From NCBI GenBank assembly GCA_045564915.1, contig JBJLGL010000005.1, positions 62,001 to 126,000 on the forward strand: a stretch of 64,000 nt of DNA, given 5' to 3'. Positions 1 to 8,369 of this stretch are shown in pieces. Below the pieces are notes generated by a model. It searched no databases and had not been told where the DNA came from. It was given only the letters and a program-made list of their open reading frames with translations. The stretch is from JAQWRV01 sp045564915 (GTDB lineage: Bacteria; Pseudomonadota; Alphaproteobacteria; Rhodospirillales; Rhodospirillaceae). Made by a program: the position numbers and the translations under genes. Numbering within the stretch: position 1 is the first letter of the stretch; every line of letters starts with the position of its first letter.

Positions 1-798
1 GTCTATTCTTTGGCACAGTGGCTCGGTGCCCAGATCAAAAATCGCACCGTTGAGCGAAGGTAGTTCATAAAGTTCCACATTCTTAATTATTGTTGCTGCT
101 TCTCTCGAAGGTTCAGCTAATGGACTGTTCGGATTTAGAATAAGCACTGGACATTTGACTTGCTCTAAACATGAGACTGTATCGAAAGTGAATAGTGCTT
201 CGTGAGCCCACCATTGGTCGGGGTAGGCCCTCAACTCATCAACAAAACATTCAAATGCGCGGTTTAGTGACAGACCTGGTGTCCGATCGTGAATGAAGTA
301 ATTCCATCGTTCTCTAAACTGTTCAAAGTCTTCAGTAAGTTCGCTTTTTGCTGCAAGTATAGATTTGCGCTCCTCTCTTGCTTGTCCGACATAATGGGGT
401 ACTCCAATTAGGATGAGTGACCGGATTAGGTCGGGGTTTTGAATAGCAGCCTCAAGAGCAATGAATACACCAGTGTGGTAGCCAAGCACATCAATAGGAC
501 CTGAGTGCTTATTAGCCGTTCGCATTATTACGTCCGCAAAAGCACTAGCATATCCCTGTAAGTCTGGTAAATGTGACGGTCGATCTGAGCCACCGTATCC
601 AGGCGTATCAGGCGCATATACAAGTCGTTCCTTAGATAGATATCTAATTAAGGGTAAGAATACCTGCCCCGAATACGCTGTTGCATGTAGCAAATATAAT
701 GGTGGCTTTCTTGTATTTTCTTGACCCGCAGTTATTAAATGGACCTGACCATAGAGCCCATCAATATAGGATTTTTTTACAGCGGAGGCGTTAGTCAA
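1..798 (-). CDS. Alpha/beta-fold hydrolase, 3' end outside window
   Basis: The reading frame is open from position 798 to the window edge (266 codons). The only reasonable start is TTG at 798-796: an in-frame stop lies just upstream, and a GAGG ribosome site sits about ten bases ahead. This TTG overlaps the TGA stop of the preceding MFS gene, so translation is probably coupled. The protein has an early LLHATAYSG oxyanion-type loop, a PGYGGSDRP segment and a GYHTG elbow near residue 108, followed by the usual cap and late-domain residues. The elbow carries His where Ser, Asp or Cys is the normal nucleophile, so hydrolase chemistry should not be assumed. It is the last visible gene of the minus-strand catabolic operon. 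Confidence 0.8.
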   Translation of the reverse strand, partial: MTNASAVKKSYIDGLYGQVHLITAGQENTRKPPLYLLHATAYSGQVFLPLIRYLSKERLVYAPDTPGYGGSDRPSHLPDLQGYASAFADVIMRTANKHSGPIDVLGYHTGVFIALEAAIQNPDLIRSLILIGVPHYVGQAREERKSILAAKSELTEDFEQFRERWNYFIHDRTPGLSLNRAFECFVDELRAYPDQWWAHEALFTFDTVSCLEQVKCPVLILNPNSPLAEPSREAATIIKNVELYELPSLNGAIFDLGTEPLCQRID

Positions 799-2093
799 TT
801 GAGGTCATCCTCAATTGCCCGTGAAGCTAGGTAGAAATGGAACGCAGACCAAAATCCACAAATAGTGGTCACTACTAGCAATGAATAACCAAGTGATTCT
901 GTGCCGAGAGCGGCCTCAGTTAGATCGCTTGATATTCCAACGAGCTGCGGTCCAATGATCCCAGAGATTAGATTGATTATGAGTATCATCAGTGCCGCAG
1001 CTACAGATCGTGTTTTGACGCTCGAAATACCTTGTATAGTTGCGAATAAGACTGGTCCCTGCATCACACCAATCATTGATGGAATTATAAGCCATAAAAA
1101 TGCCCCTGTGGCACTTGGCCACAGCAGGACAAGCGCGTAGAAAGGCGTTGCAACAACTTGTGCAAAGACACACAGTAAGATTGGACCACGCACTCCTCTT
1201 TTTGCTAGTCGATCTGCAATGAAACCTCCAGCCAATGTGCCTATTACATGTGGAACGGCACTAGTGAATGCGAGCCAGGTGCCGATTGAACCTATCGTAA
1301 GTCCATGGGTACGTTCAAAGAATGATGGGATCCAAACCAGTACGGCTACCATGATTAGCCCATACATGCTTCCACCAAGGACCATATGACGGAAAGTTTT
1401 TTTTGCCCACAATGCAACAAATGTAGACCATAGATCAGGCATACCGACATTGACCTGGGGCGATGACCCAATTCCATCAGAATAGCCTCGTGGAGCATCG
1501 CGTAATGTTAAATAAAGAATTAGCGCAAGGACCACCCCCGGTGCCCCAAAGGCAACCAAAGCCACACGCCAGCCTGCAGCTTCGACAATCCAACCACCCA
1601 CGAGAAAGGCAACAAAAACGCCTATTGGGGATCCAAGCCCAAAGATTGCAAGGGCTGATGTTCGACGTCCACGTGTGTAGTAGTCAGATATTAATGAGTG
1701 TGAGGGGGGTGTGCAGCCTGCTTCGCCAATACCGACAAGAACACGAAAGATCGCTAGCTGGATGAATGACTGTGCGAGACCACAAAGGCATGTCATTGCG
1801 CTCCATATAGCTAGAGATGCTGCGATGATATTCTTACGTGAAAAGCGGTCTGCTAATCTGGCAATTGGAACACCAAGCAGTGCATATAGTATGGTGAATG
1901 CTGCGCCAGAGATGAATCCGATCTGAGTATCAGATAGCCCGAGATCCGATTTTATATCGGGGATTAGAATACCAAGCATGTATCTGTCTGCATAGTTAAA
2001 CACGGCGACTACGAGTAGTAGGCCGAGCATATAGCGGCGGTAGCCAATTGAGACCTGGAATGAAGATTTGGCCTCTTGCGCTGTATCAGTCAT
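795..2093 (-). CDS. MFS transporter (Spinster-like)
   Basis: This 432-residue protein has about twelve hydrophobic segments. The MFS signature loop between helices 2 and 3 is LADRFSRK at residues 80-87, and NYADRYMLG in helix 1 is typical of the Spinster-type branch common in Proteobacteria that degrade organic acids or aromatics. It should sit in the inner membrane and move a small organic molecule. It lies 14 bp after the hydrolase at 2108-2917 and overlaps the next hydrolase by four bases, so it is most likely the uptake or efflux system for the substrate of this operon. The substrate cannot be read from the sequence. Confidence 0.85.
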   Translation of the reverse strand: MTDTAQEAKSSFQVSIGYRRYMLGLLLVVAVFNYADRYMLGILIPDIKSDLGLSDTQIGFISGAAFTILYALLGVPIARLADRFSRKNIIAASLAIWSAMTCLCGLAQSFIQLAIFRVLVGIGEAGCTPPSHSLISDYYTRGRRTSALAIFGLGSPIGVFVAFLVGGWIVEAAGWRVALVAFGAPGVVLALILYLTLRDAPRGYSDGIGSSPQVNVGMPDLWSTFVALWAKKTFRHMVLGGSMYGLIMVAVLVWIPSFFERTHGLTIGSIGTWLAFTSAVPHVIGTLAGGFIADRLAKRGVRGPILLCVFAQVVATPFYALVLLWPSATGAFLWLIIPSMIGVMQGPVLFATIQGISSVKTRSVAAALMILIINLISGIIGPQLVGISSDLTEAALGTESLGYSLLVVTTICGFWSAFHFYLASRAIEDDLN

Positions 2094-2107
2094 CTTTACT
2101 CCAGTTA

Positions 2108-2917
2108 TTATTTATTGATGAAGTCAGCAATATACTTTGCCGCTAGTTCCGGCTGCTCAATGACTAGATAATGACCACATCGCTCAAGAAGTCTTGTTTC
2201 ACAGGCAGGGAGTTTCTGAGAAATATTTGACATGCCTACACCGCTGGGAGCGGGATTAAAAGGAGTCATATTATCTTCATCCCCAGCGAGCAGGAGCGTC
2301 GGCGCTGCAATCTTAGGGGTGAGATTGCTTAGATCTGTCTTCTCTATCGTTTCAGTACCAGCAATAAACGCTTCTGGATCAGTATTCTTAAACGCATCGC
2401 GCATTGATTGCAGTTGAGATTGCGCTCCATCGAGGTCGTAGAAGCTACGTGCAAATCCAGCAACGGAAGTTAGGTCTGCGACAGCCTCCATGCCGCTGTC
2501 CCGCGCCGCACGCTTCCATGTTCCGCGCATCATACGAGCTGCATTGTCATATCTCGCAAGGAAACAGCTCAGAATGAGACGGTCAATCACCTCCGGATGG
2601 TTAGCGGCGAGGCAAAAACCAATCATCGCGCCGAATGATGTGCCATGCAGGTTTACCCGCTCATACCCGGCTTGAATTATAAACTCGTATACCTGCTCTG
2701 CGAGGCCCTCCATTCCGCCCGACCTGGCCGCTCCAACACTTTCGCCGTAGCCAGGTAGATCAAAGTCAACGACTTCAAAATGTTCAGCAACAAGCGGTGT
2801 AAGCTTTTCAAAGTTGCGGTGACCGAAAGCAGAACCATGGATGTGAAGCAAAGGAGCCCCTGATCCGGTTGTCTTGTACCAGATTGTTTCTCCTTCGCTT
2901 AGCGTAACGATTGTCAT
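2108..2917 (-). CDS. Alpha/beta hydrolase
   Basis: A complete 269-residue alpha/beta hydrolase. It shows the oxyanion HGSA (residues 27-30), the DLPGYGES strand and turn, the nucleophile elbow GTSFG with Ser94, an acidic residue in GDEDN near 213-215, and the catalytic His of RCGHY near 249, so a full Ser-Asp-His triad is present. It begins two bases after the MmgE/PrpD stop. The family covers ester, C-C bond and lactone hydrolysis; the operon suggests a step in breakdown of a small organic compound, but the substrate is unknown. Confidence 0.85.
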   Translation of the reverse strand: MTIVTLSEGETIWYKTTGSGAPLLHIHGSAFGHRNFEKLTPLVAEHFEVVDFDLPGYGESVGAARSGGMEGLAEQVYEFIIQAGYERVNLHGTSFGAMIGFCLAANHPEVIDRLILSCFLARYDNAARMMRGTWKRAARDSGMEAVADLTSVAGFARSFYDLDGAQSQLQSMRDAFKNTDPEAFIAGTETIEKTDLSNLTPKIAAPTLLLAGDEDNMTPFNPAPSGVGMSNISQKLPACETRLLERCGHYLVIEQPELAAKYIADFINK

Positions 2918-2919
2918 CT

Positions 2920-4296
2920 TTATACCTGCTGTTTCAAAGTCAGAAGTGACATGAGATCAGCAATACTATCTGCTTGGTCAAGGGTCCAAACCGCGTCCAA
3001 TATTTGATCCGCCCGACCATCAAGCAAAACGTCTGCCGAAGACGTACGGAATAGGTCTGAAAGCTGATCATCTGTCATGCGACTGCCGGGACTACCCAGG
3101 AATGCATCGACGTTTGCGGTTTCGGTGGTTCCGTCGGTGAATGTAACAACTAAAGAACAACCTTCGAAGGTCTCTCGCGCCTTATCCTCGATGAGACGTG
3201 TGCGTGATCGAAGAGAAAGAACGTCCTTGTCTGTGTATGTGGATTCTTGCATCTCTTCCAATGTGAAGCGGCCGCGCTCCCATGCAGCAGCGGCGCAGAA
3301 GCAGAGATCAAACCGTGCGGTTAAGTCGCTGTCAGGGTCACCAAATCGTTCCATACGCTCATCGCAAATATCTTTAACGATTGGACAAACCGCAAACTCG
3401 AGACTCTCGACGGTCCGGCCCTTGGCCTTTGGCAACACATCTAGAATCAACTCGACTGGGCCGTGCGTAATTGTTTCAGTGGGAATAACTTTGTAAGTCT
3501 GACCGTGGATACGCCAAGTCTGTCCGAGAGTCTCAAGCACTTCTTTAATCTTACCTGCGTCCTCATCAGAGTGAGTCACAAACATGCCTTTGTCACCCTC
3601 AAAGGCCGTCTTAGGAGCATCGAACCCTTTCTCAGCCAAATTAAAAGCCGTTAGCCCTGATCGCGCTGTCGCTCCTGTAATATAGGAGAGAGTCATACTG
3701 CCTACGGAGACATACAAACCAAATGCCGTACACATGGCGATACCGAGGGCATTACGCATCTGATCCTTATTCAATCCAGCCAAGATACTGCATGCCGCTG
3801 CAGCGCCGACACTTCCCGTCAGTCCAGCGGGCACATAACCCCGAAAGTAGGCTGTGGGCATTAGCATTGTTGCGATGGCCAACTCAATTTCCATACCAAG
3901 CGCCAACGCATCAATGACCTCTTTACCGCTATGGCCCCTGCCTTCGGCTGCCGCCATAACGGCAGGTAAAACCGCTGATGTTGCGTGCATGTAACAAGGA
4001 ATATATGTGTCGTGAAAATCAAGCACCTCGTACAGAGCTCCGTTTACCAGGGCCGCATCTTCTGGCGTGGTTGGTGTTCCTAGCCAGATGACATGAGCTG
4101 GTCTCTGATCCGCTCGAGGTGGCGAAATAGAGTCATGAAGAATTCTAACTGTTTCAGTTTGGGTTGCGCCGACCGAAGCCTTGAGTTGATTAAGAAGAAG
4201 CCGCTTGGCTTCGTGCGTTACGTCGTCGGGTACACCTCGCTCTTTCCAATCAAGGGAGAAATCAATCAACTGCTCTGATACTGAAGTGTCTTGCAT
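2920..4296 (-). CDS. MmgE/PrpD family protein
   Basis: A 458-residue protein with the features of the MmgE/PrpD family: an all-alpha N-terminal domain containing ALVNGALYEVLDFHDTY and GRGHSGKEVIDALALG, then an alpha/beta domain with KVIPTETITHGPVELIL. Known members are 2-methylcitrate dehydratase, cis-aconitate decarboxylase and iminodisuccinate epimerase, all acting on small polycarboxylates. No prpB or prpC is nearby, so a methylcitrate role is not supported. Its ATG shares a base with the TAA of the EthD-like gene (TAATG), indicating translational coupling. It is probably a lyase, dehydratase or epimerase within the operon. Confidence 0.85.
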   Translation of the reverse strand: MQDTSVSEQLIDFSLDWKERGVPDDVTHEAKRLLLNQLKASVGATQTETVRILHDSISPPRADQRPAHVIWLGTPTTPEDAALVNGALYEVLDFHDTYIPCYMHATSAVLPAVMAAAEGRGHSGKEVIDALALGMEIELAIATMLMPTAYFRGYVPAGLTGSVGAAAACSILAGLNKDQMRNALGIAMCTAFGLYVSVGSMTLSYITGATARSGLTAFNLAEKGFDAPKTAFEGDKGMFVTHSDEDAGKIKEVLETLGQTWRIHGQTYKVIPTETITHGPVELILDVLPKAKGRTVESLEFAVCPIVKDICDERMERFGDPDSDLTARFDLCFCAAAAWERGRFTLEEMQESTYTDKDVLSLRSRTRLIEDKARETFEGCSLVVTFTDGTTETANVDAFLGSPGSRMTDDQLSDLFRTSSADVLLDGRADQILDAVWTLDQADSIADLMSLLTLKQQV

Positions 4297-5216
4297 TAGG
4301 AGCCCTCTGCTGTTCCGTTCTTAGCGATGTCACCGTACATCCACTCCAGCAGACTCGTTTGCCGCTGATTTTCAGCATCAAGAGCCGTCAAGGCTTCATA
4401 GGCGGGATAACCACGTAAGCCCACCAACGTTGGCTTACCGTTGTAGTTGCTAGTGTAGATGGCACGTACTGGATAAGTGTGGATCGTTGAAATATGGGAG
4501 GCATAATCAATGCCGTCCTCCTCCTCCACTAAGGCTTGCCCGCGGGCGACTGTGTCCAATGCTAGATCGATCAAGGCTTGGTACTGTCGCTCGACAGGGT
4601 GAGTTTTTACGGGGTAACCCGCCTTACGCTCTTTCTCCATGTCTGGCGCATCAAACAAGCTAAGGCGGAGGCGGAGAACACCTGTCTTCTGGGACCAACT
4701 TTCTGCTATTTGCCGCAGACAAGACCGAAACTCTTCTTCGCTTGATTTGCTACGGATGAAGAGAGCAAATGTCGGCGAGGTACATGGTCCCTGTGGCATC
4801 GCGACACCAGTGTCATCAACGTACGTAACAGCATTTTCATTGACAGCGCGGTACGTGGTGCTTTGATCAACAATGATATCAATATCACCAAGGATATCGG
4901 ACTTTGCCTTACCCTCCGGCGACTTATCGAAAATTGCCAAGGCCGCCTCATCCCGATAGCGAACATCAGATGTCCACATTAGCTGCTCGAGAGGTGGTGC
5001 CCCATATTCGACACCACTAATCGGTAATAAAAGGTCATCGCGTACCGGGTCATATTGGTAGTGGCGATAGTCATAGAGTCCCGCGCGACGCGCAATAGCG
5101 GGGCTGTGCACATCCCGCCAATAGCGGCGCACCCAGTCAATTGGTAGTTCAGGCTTTTTCCAGCCGCATGTGATGCGGCACAGGCCTGCCTTATTCTCAA
5201 TCTCAACGAGGGTCAT
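4296..5216 (-). CDS. EthD-like protein with two ferredoxin-like domains
   Basis: This 306-residue protein appears to hold two dimeric alpha/beta-barrel units. The first half carries YWRDVHSPAIARRAG (Trp33 to about residue 46), which matches the WRDVHGP-type signature of EthD proteins. The second half, from about residue 145, begins another strand (PTFALFIRS) and contains KTHPVERQYQALIDLALD, consistent with a second related domain. EthD-type proteins occur in gene clusters for ether, steroid and aromatic breakdown, often with unclear roles. It is coupled to the MmgE/PrpD gene by a one-base overlap. The fold assignment is fairly secure; the function is not. Confidence 0.6.
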   Translation of the reverse strand: MTLVEIENKAGLCRITCGWKKPELPIDWVRRYWRDVHSPAIARRAGLYDYRHYQYDPVRDDLLLPISGVEYGAPPLEQLMWTSDVRYRDEAALAIFDKSPEGKAKSDILGDIDIIVDQSTTYRAVNENAVTYVDDTGVAMPQGPCTSPTFALFIRSKSSEEEFRSCLRQIAESWSQKTGVLRLRLSLFDAPDMEKERKAGYPVKTHPVERQYQALIDLALDTVARGQALVEEEDGIDYASHISTIHTYPVRAIYTSNYNGKPTLVGLRGYPAYEALTALDAENQRQTSLLEWMYGDIAKNGTAEGS

Positions 5217-5295
5217 GTGTCACCTATCTGCCCAGTTCAATATTGGTCATCTTTTATCTTTGCATCCTAACCAAGAAAGCTCGCTTGATTCCCGA

Positions 5296-6147
5296 CTATG
5301 ACAATGTCAGAAAATCGGCTGCTGCCTTCTGGAACCGACAACGCGGATTCTGAATGTGCGCATAATCGCCAGCGCCAGGGATGATCATTAGTGATTTGTC
5401 TTGAGTTCCAAGACTTTCGAAGAAGTCACCACGACGCTGACTACCGTGCATATAGTTTGCTGCGCCAGCAGCGTCACCATATAGCATCATTGTCGGGCGT
5501 TTTATGGCGGCAGGGGCAGCAGGTATGCTGCCATTCGCGTTTTCTTGCCTAATACCGTTTGGCGCTTTTGGTTCCGTGGATGAAACAAGTGCTGCAAATG
5601 CCTTGCGGGCCTCCAACTCGGTAAACTCTTCTTCCAGCCGATTGAAAAAATAATCGTATGTATTATCCCACCATTCGTCCGATGGGTGTGGAAGAACGAG
5701 TTGTCCCCCACCTAAAGCCGGGTCGAGCAAGATCAGCCGGTCGATGCGACCTGGATTGCTCTCGACATAGCGGCCAGCGATTCTCCCGCCCCACGACCAG
5801 CCAAGAAGGTGTGGTGTTTCTATGCCTTCAGACTCTAACCAATCGACAACAGCCGCGAGATCCTCAATGGCTTGCTCTGTTTGCACGGACAGAGGGTCGC
5901 TCTTAAGTTCAGATTTTTCATATCCACGAATGGAAAAGGTGACGGAGCCAACACCCCGAGCGGCAAGTCCATCCATAAACGAATAGTCAGCGCCTCCGTC
6001 AAACTTAAAGTCGTAACCGGCCTGCCCGGACACATTGGCGCCTTGAACAAGAATGGCAACGTTTCCGTTGGACTGTTCTATGCAGCGCGTTCGCACTGAG
6101 AGCTTTCCATCGGGCCCTGGAATCATCAGGTCTGCATTATCAAACAT
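5296..6147 (-). CDS. Alpha/beta hydrolase, first gene of the catabolic operon
   Basis: A complete 283-residue alpha/beta hydrolase. The nucleophile elbow is GWSWGG with Ser118; a probable catalytic His lies in GDYAHIQNP near residue 264, and LLDPALGG follows the elbow strand. The ATG is preceded by a good GAGGGAG ribosome site. It is the promoter-proximal gene of the minus-strand operon and is separated from the EthD-like gene by 79 bp, the only sizeable gap in the set. Upstream lie an ATCTG/CAGAT hairpin (6189-6203) and a 10-bp palindrome that may be control sites. The substrate is unknown. Confidence 0.85.
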   Translation of the reverse strand: MFDNADLMIPGPDGKLSVRTRCIEQSNGNVAILVQGANVSGQAGYDFKFDGGADYSFMDGLAARGVGSVTFSIRGYEKSELKSDPLSVQTEQAIEDLAAVVDWLESEGIETPHLLGWSWGGRIAGRYVESNPGRIDRLILLDPALGGGQLVLPHPSDEWWDNTYDYFFNRLEEEFTELEARKAFAALVSSTEPKAPNGIRQENANGSIPAAPAAIKRPTMMLYGDAAGAANYMHGSQRRGDFFESLGTQDKSLMIIPGAGDYAHIQNPRCRFQKAAADFLTLS

Positions 6148-6211
6148 TGTTACTCCCTCAAATCGACATAAGTACCACTTAATTATTATCTGAAAACCAG
6201 ATTAGTCTGTA

Positions 6212-6221
6212 TGGCATGCCA
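6212..6221. promoter_or_regulatory. Palindrome TGGCATGCCA, possible operator
   Basis: TGGCATGCCA is a perfect 10-bp palindrome about 65 bp upstream of the first catabolic gene. The position suits a repressor or activator site for that operon. No regulator gene lies next to it in this window, so the binding protein is unknown. Confidence 0.3.
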
Positions 6222-6467
6222 GATAGTTAAGTATTCTCATACTAAAAAGCTTACCTTTCTTGTCCTAGCTGGCGAGACTTTTATTCAAACCCTTGCGCAT
6301 TAAAGCTAGCTTTTCCTAAGAAGAATTAATCATTGTCAGATATCTAAATATCCCAGATAAAGGGGTAAGTAACCCTTTGACGAACAATTATTATACTTTT
6401 GGACTATTTGCGCGTGCATAAGCACTGTCGGAAGAAATCGAGTGAACTCTGGCATCTTAATCATACA

Positions 6468-6499
6468 AACAAATAATTGTTGAACATGACAACAAATAA
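6468..6499. repeat. Paired direct repeat AACAAATAA with internal inverted repeat
   Basis: AACAAATAA occurs at 6468-6476 and again at 6491-6499, 23 bp apart (about two helical turns). TTGTTG at 6477-6482 and CAACAA at 6490-6495 form an inverted repeat spanning the interval. The arrangement resembles a cooperative regulator site between the two divergent transcription units, but AT-rich DNA can give such repeats by chance. Confidence 0.3.
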
Positions 6500-6608
6500 C
6501 AAAAGAATATTCATATTGTGCGCACACAGAGTTTCTTAGTAGTGATAACCTGTCATCGTATAGTATTTTTCATTCCTGTTTTCTCCTACCATCGGTTCTC
6601 CTCTAGGC

Positions 6609-7412
6609 ATGACTAATAGAACTAAGCTAAATATTGCTCTTATTGGAAACGGTACAATTGCCGCAGCAGTATCGCGTCACTGCAACCACTCTGCTGGTCG
6701 AATATCCGTATGCGCAGCATTAGGTCTCCCTGAGGACGAAGTCAGCACTGGCCCACACCCCATAGTTCAAGATCTGCACACGCTTTTGGCTCTAAAACCA
6801 GATTTAGTAGTTGAATGTGCGGCCCAGGATGCAGTTAAAGCGCATGGGGTTTCGATCTTGAGAGCTGGTATAGACCTAATGGTGATATCTGTAGGCGTTT
6901 TTGCTATCCCTGGGGTTGCATCTCAACTTGAAGATGCAGCGACAAAAGGGGGCACCCGTGTGATCGTTCCGGCTGGCGCGTTGGCTGGTTTGGACGCTCT
7001 TAGTGCAGCTGCGTCCGAACAATTAGATGAGGTGACTTTAACAACCAGGAAGCCGCCACATGCCTGGGCTTGTGCTCCAGGAGTTGCAGAGGTTGATCTG
7101 GAATCGATTACTGAGGCTACTACTATTTTTTCTGGAACAGCCAGGGAAGCGGCTCAGAATTTTCCCAAGAATGCTAATGTTGCTGCTGCTTTGGCCTTGG
7201 CCGGGATAGGTATGGATAAGACAATGGTCACACTTATTGCTGACCCATTTGCCAACAGAAATAGTCATTGTGTGATGGCCTCTGGTGCCTTTGGTCGGCT
7301 TTCAACGATGATTGAGGCGGAACCGGCACCAGAAAACCCCAAGACTTCATACCTTGCGGCCCTTAGTATTACTAGGATGCTCGAACGCTTAATAGCTCCA
7401 ATAGTCATCTAG
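6609..7412 (+). CDS. nadX: L-aspartate dehydrogenase
   Basis: A 267-residue protein with an N-terminal Rossmann motif LIGNGTIA (residues 11-18), the VECAAQDAVKAHG segment, PAGALAGLDAL and the C-terminal DPFANRNSHCVMASGAFG region with the family's conserved His. Aspartate dehydrogenase oxidises L-aspartate with NAD(P) to iminosuccinate, which feeds NAD synthesis or hydrolyses to oxaloacetate. No nadA or nadC is nearby, so a degradative role is equally possible. It diverges from the catabolic operon and may share control with it. Confidence 0.85.
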   Translation: MTNRTKLNIALIGNGTIAAAVSRHCNHSAGRISVCAALGLPEDEVSTGPHPIVQDLHTLLALKPDLVVECAAQDAVKAHGVSILRAGIDLMVISVGVFAIPGVASQLEDAATKGGTRVIVPAGALAGLDALSAAASEQLDEVTLTTRKPPHAWACAPGVAEVDLESITEATTIFSGTAREAAQNFPKNANVAAALALAGIGMDKTMVTLIADPFANRNSHCVMASGAFGRLSTMIEAEPAPENPKTSYLAALSITRMLERLIAPIVI

Positions 7413-8003
7413 CGCCCAAAGGCTAGTTTGCATTTGGTCAACCTCTTGCAACAATTTTCTCAAGACATCTGCGAATAGCAAGCCCTAATCAGATCAGGGG
7501 TTATCGATTATTTTATGGTGCTGTAAGGCAAAGTGGTCTGCGGTTAAATATTCTAGTTGTTAGCCCAATGAGATTCTCTCTAATTGGCAGGTCATCAGGG
7601 GTTACCAATAGGGCCTATGGGGTCAAAAGGGGCCCAAACACCCTGGTCTTCAAAGGTTTTTTAGGCAATAAAAGCGAGTTCTAGGTCTTTTCCACAGTGC
7701 GACATGGAGTAAGAGCTGAGCTGGACAAACAAGATCATAACGGCTCTTTATAGGATGCTAGAAGCCAAAGACCAGAAGGGCCTAATTAGCATAAGGATTC
7801 AATGGCCGTTTTAAGGGGTATGTTAGCTTGACTTGCGATGTTACCAGCGGCTAAACCAACTCTGCTCGGTGAGCAGCTAAACCGCTCCGTGGTGGCCCAA
7901 CATCCGGTATGGATAGGGTTAGGTAGTTCTTACTGAGGGCAGTAACATACCGCTATTTGCTCTAATATGATTAAGAGCCGGCGGGTTAAGGACTAAGGCA
8001 GAA
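7413..8003 (+). other. Gap before nuoA rich in inverted repeats, no gene
   Basis: This 591-bp stretch contains no credible coding region and no recognisable tRNA or known riboswitch. Several inverted repeats are visible: CCAAT/ATTGG (7565-7587), GGGCC/GGCCC (7612-7635) and the nested set at 7817-7951 described separately. The nuo promoter should lie here, but no convincing -35/-10 pair was found. Confidence 0.6.
7817..7951 (+). promoter_or_regulatory. Nested inverted repeats upstream of nuoA, possible structured leader
   Basis: GGTATGTTA (7817-7825) is perfectly complementary to TAACATACC (7943-7951). Inside, AGCGG (7845-7849) pairs with CCGCT (7882-7886) around CTGCTC-GGT-GAGCAG (7862-7876). 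A separate hairpin TTACTG-AGGG-CAGTAA (7930-7945) shares bases 7943-7945 with the outer helix, so the two cannot both form completely. The set ends 52 bp before nuoA. It could be a cis-acting leader or a small RNA; whether it is transcribed is not shown. Confidence 0.35.
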
Positions 8004-8369
8004 ATGCAAGACCTGCTCACAGAATATCTCCCGATCCTAATTTTTATGGGGATCGCTTTTGGTTTGGCACTTGCCATTGTTGTTGCTTCGTTGGTTGTTG
8101 CGCCATCAAACCCAGATGCAGAAAAGACCTCGACCTATGAATGTGGTTTTGAGGCTTTCGATGATACGCGCTCTAAGTTCGACGTTCGGTTCTACTTGGT
8201 CGCTATTCTATTTATAATTTTTGACCTAGAAGTAGCGTTCCTCTTTCCTTGGGCAATCTCCTTGGGTGCTATAGGAATCTATGGTTTCTGGTCCATGATG
8301 ATTTTTCTCGGTGTTTTGACTATTGGGTTTGTCTATGAATGGCGCAAAGGAGCTCTGGAATGGGAGTGA
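8004..8369 (+). CDS. nuoA: NADH-quinone oxidoreductase subunit A
   Basis: A 121-residue protein with three membrane segments and the family loop [24 protein letters not shown], followed by [14 protein letters not shown]. NuoA is a small membrane subunit at the junction of the peripheral and membrane arms of complex I, near the quinone site. It is the first gene of a complete nuo operon, and its end overlaps nuoB by ten bases. Confidence 0.97.
   Translation: MQDLLTEYLPILIFMGIAFGLALAIVVASLVVAPSNPDAEKTSTYECGFEAFDDTRSKFDVRFYLVAILFIIFDLEVAFLFPWAISLGAIGIYGFWSMMIFLGVLTIGFVYEWRKGALEWE

Larger units (their letters stand above)
6148..6608 (+). other. Divergent control region, no gene
   Basis: This 461-bp AT-rich stretch separates the minus-strand catabolic operon from the aspartate dehydrogenase gene. 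No credible coding region was seen on either strand. It contains a hairpin ATCTG-AAAAC-CAGAT (6189-6203), a perfect palindrome (6212-6221) and a paired AACAAATAA direct repeat (6468-6499). TATAGT near 6560 could be a -10 element for the plus-strand gene, but no good -35 was found. Confidence 0.6.

Noticed and set aside
6336..6527. Minus-strand 63-codon open frame in the divergent control region
   Set aside because: Low-complexity AT-rich coding, no ribosome site, and it covers the operator-like repeats.
7861..7951. tRNA or known riboswitch before nuoA
   Set aside because: Hairpins are present but no tRNA consensus loops or known aptamer core could be matched by eye.
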